Origin: Cyanophora paradoxa
Lineage: Eukaryota > Glaucocystophyceae > Cyanophorales > Cyanophoraceae
Assembly (NCBI GenBank): GCA_004431415.1
Contig: QPMI01000068.1
Location: 124,001-188,000 of the forward strand
Direction of reading: 5' to 3'
DNA length: 64,000 nt
In this document: in pieces, positions 62,663 to 64,000 of the stretch
Numbering within the stretch: the stretch's first letter is position 1
Layout: every line of letters starts with the position of its first letter
Program-made: the position numbers and the translations under genes
The notes under the pieces: model-generated
Told to the model about the DNA's origin: nothing
Seen by the model: the letters and a program-made list of their open reading frames with translations, nothing else
Database searches by the model: none

Positions 62663-63370
62663 CTACTCGCGGTCGGGGTACCTGTCGCCGGGCATCAGCC
62701 TCGCGCGCTTCCGCATCTCCGCCTCCCCGGGTAGCCAGTTCTTCGGGTCGTTGCTCCACTCCTCCCATTCGCGTATGTCCCGTCTGACGTCACGCGGGCG
62801 GGGGCGTTTATCGGTGGGGCGGGCGGGGCTGGCAGGGCCTGGCGCGGGGGTTGAGGCCCCTGTTCCACGAGTACTCGGGTACTCTTCCCATCCCAGGGGT
62901 ACCAGATTCATCGGAATTGGCTCAACTTCGAATTGGGGCTTTTTGACGTGATAATCATAGTTTGTGACATACGCCGTCACAGCCGAGCGCAAGCGCGAGA
63001 GGTCGCGCAAATTTACGTCGTCCCATTGCGAGTCCCTTGCCTTCGCGTACCACTCGAGGATTTGCATGCGAATGTGGTCCGGGAGGGTCGAGAGTATGCT
63101 GAGCTTGGAGCCCAGGGCGAACCAGATGCGCTTGAACTCGTCGATAATCCTGCCCTCGTCGTGGCTCCGGACGTATGAGGCCCCGCCATAGTTGTAATGG
63201 CTGTCCAGCCACCCTGCCCGGGCCAGCTCCAGCACCGGCCAGGGTTGGCGCTGTCGATTCGGTCGCGAGGCCTGCTCTACCACCCAGCGTCTAAGGTCCT
63301 TGACCTGATCTATGAACTGTGCGATCACGTCCTTGGGCGCTTCCTCTGCATCCGACATTTGCAATTGCAC
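62663..63370 (-). CDS. tandem paralogue 2 of an unknown ~235-residue protein
   Basis: Intact; MSDAEEAPKDVIAQ at 63355 is an alternative start. It contains FKRIWFALGSKLSILSTLP, RMQILEWYAKARDSQWDD and a C-terminal IREWEEWSNDPKNWLPGEAE, which parallel the neighbouring gene. A Pro-rich linker (about 165-190) separates the two regions. It diverges from the YqaJ-type gene across about 40 bases, so the two may share a promoter. Function is unknown. Its company suggests a mobile or viral module. Confidence 0.6.
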   Translation of the reverse strand: MQLQMSDAEEAPKDVIAQFIDQVKDLRRWVVEQASRPNRQRQPWPVLELARAGWLDSHYNYGGASYVRSHDEGRIIDEFKRIWFALGSKLSILSTLPDHIRMQILEWYAKARDSQWDDVNLRDLSRLRSAVTAYVTNYDYHVKKPQFEVEPIPMNLVPLGWEEYPSTRGTGASTPAPGPASPARPTDKRPRPRDVRRDIREWEEWSNDPKNWLPGEAEMRKRARLMPGDRYPDRE

Positions 63371-63408
63371 ACATCAAGAAATTCTAAACGCTACTGCGAG
63401 ACCAAGTC

Positions 63409-64000
63409 ATGCATACCGATACAGATTGCGAGACTTGCGAGAACTTGCAACAGGGGAGCGCGGCGTGGCACGCGGCGCGCCGCGAAAAGCTAACTGCCTC
63501 GAACTTTGCGGCTGCGTGCGGCATAAATCCCTGGAAATCCAGGGCCCGCCTCTGGGCGGAGCTAAGCGGCATAGCGGAGGAAAACAACTTCGACAACCCT
63601 GCGCTAACCTACGGGCATGACTATGAGCCCTTCGCGGTCTCTCTCTACAAAACGTCGAACAACAACGTGGACGTGCAACATACTGGATTGCACGAACATA
63701 AGGAACTGCCCTTCCTGGCGGGCAGCCCGGACGGGCTGATTGGAAGCGATCGTATACTTGAAATAAAATGCCCCTACAAACAAGAACTCTACGAAAAGGT
63801 CCCAACTTATTACATGCCCCAGCTCCAGGGCCTGCTGGACATAACGGGCCGCGAGTGGGCCGAACTTTTTTGCTTCACTCCTCTGCGCGTGCAAACGTGG
63901 TACGTCAGACGGGACGAGAGGTACATCAAGCTCATGAGGAAGTGCTTACATCTATTTTGGATGCACGTCAAGGAGGGCACGCCGCCCGAGCCCTACAGCG
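63409..64000 (+). CDS. YqaJ-type viral recombinase/exonuclease, 3' end outside window
   Basis: From ATG at 63409 the frame is open to the window end (197 codons). It shows the lambda-exonuclease/YqaJ signature in order: QQGSAAWHAARREKLTASNF (motif with W and R near the N-terminus), LTYGHDYEP (catalytic Glu region), FLAGSPDGLI followed by ILEIKCPY (the D…E-x-K nuclease core), and YMPQLQGLLDITGR (the Q-x-Q helix). These enzymes chew dsDNA ends for recombination in phages, large DNA viruses and PLV-like elements. The next-door unknown paralogues make a viral or mobile origin likely. The GC-rich composition differs from the AT-rich virus at 9-36 kb. Confidence 0.9.
   Translation, partial: MHTDTDCETCENLQQGSAAWHAARREKLTASNFAAACGINPWKSRARLWAELSGIAEENNFDNPALTYGHDYEPFAVSLYKTSNNNVDVQHTGLHEHKELPFLAGSPDGLIGSDRILEIKCPYKQELYEKVPTYYMPQLQGLLDITGREWAELFCFTPLRVQTWYVRRDERYIKLMRKCLHLFWMHVKEGTPPEPYS

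Noticed and set aside
1-64000. tRNA or rRNA genes
   Set aside because: No cloverleaf-like or ribosomal sequence was recognised by eye; a dedicated covariance search was not possible.

Overview
The window is a GC-rich nuclear locus of a eukaryotic microbe, most likely an alga or other protist, interrupted by a long AT-rich endogenous virus. The host evidence is a set of multi-exon genes with short introns (about 40-130 nt) whose GT-AG junctions keep codon phase: a BAH-domain gene, a KCTD-type BTB gene, coiled-coil genes, a repeat-built Cys-rich gene and a gene with five phase-consistent introns. Large GC-rich tandem arrays surround them. The host lineage cannot be fixed from the sequence.

Layout. 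1-955 is an AT-rich, virus-like fragment cut off at its right edge by GC-rich DNA. 1.3-3.0 kb is a plus-strand coiled-coil gene. 4.5-5.6 kb holds a GGGGC array and a minus-strand coiled-coil gene. 5.9-7.9 kb is a minus-strand BAH gene. 8.1-9.3 kb has two small AT-rich remnants. About 9.1-36.5 kb is the endogenous virus. 36.5-50 kb is host repeat territory: mosaic direct repeats, an array of ~300-bp units, and a ~6.2-kb satellite of 139-bp units. 50.7-61.4 kb carries further spliced host genes. 61.9-64.0 kb is a second virus-like or mobile module with two tandem paralogues and a YqaJ-type exonuclease that runs off the window.

The 9.1-36.5 kb element looks like a polinton-like virus (PLV) or close relative. 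It encodes a protein-primed type DNA polymerase B with an internal endonuclease VII-like zinc domain, a primpol-SF3 (D5-like) helicase, an A32-type packaging ATPase, a double-jelly-roll-type major capsid protein candidate, two related virion-protein candidates transcribed divergently, an AT-hook protein and several unknown small proteins. I saw no integrase or maturation protease. The single-copy gene set would fit in roughly 15 kb. The element is longer because the morphogenesis block was amplified by two nested tandem duplications: a ~5.0-kb event, then a ~7.5-kb event that copied the first junction.

Many genes have single-base indels, mostly in homopolymers, yet almost every virion gene is intact in at least one copy. 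Similar one-base slips affect host reading frames. Part of the apparent decay is therefore probably assembly error. The polymerase is different: it is split by a clean in-frame TAA.
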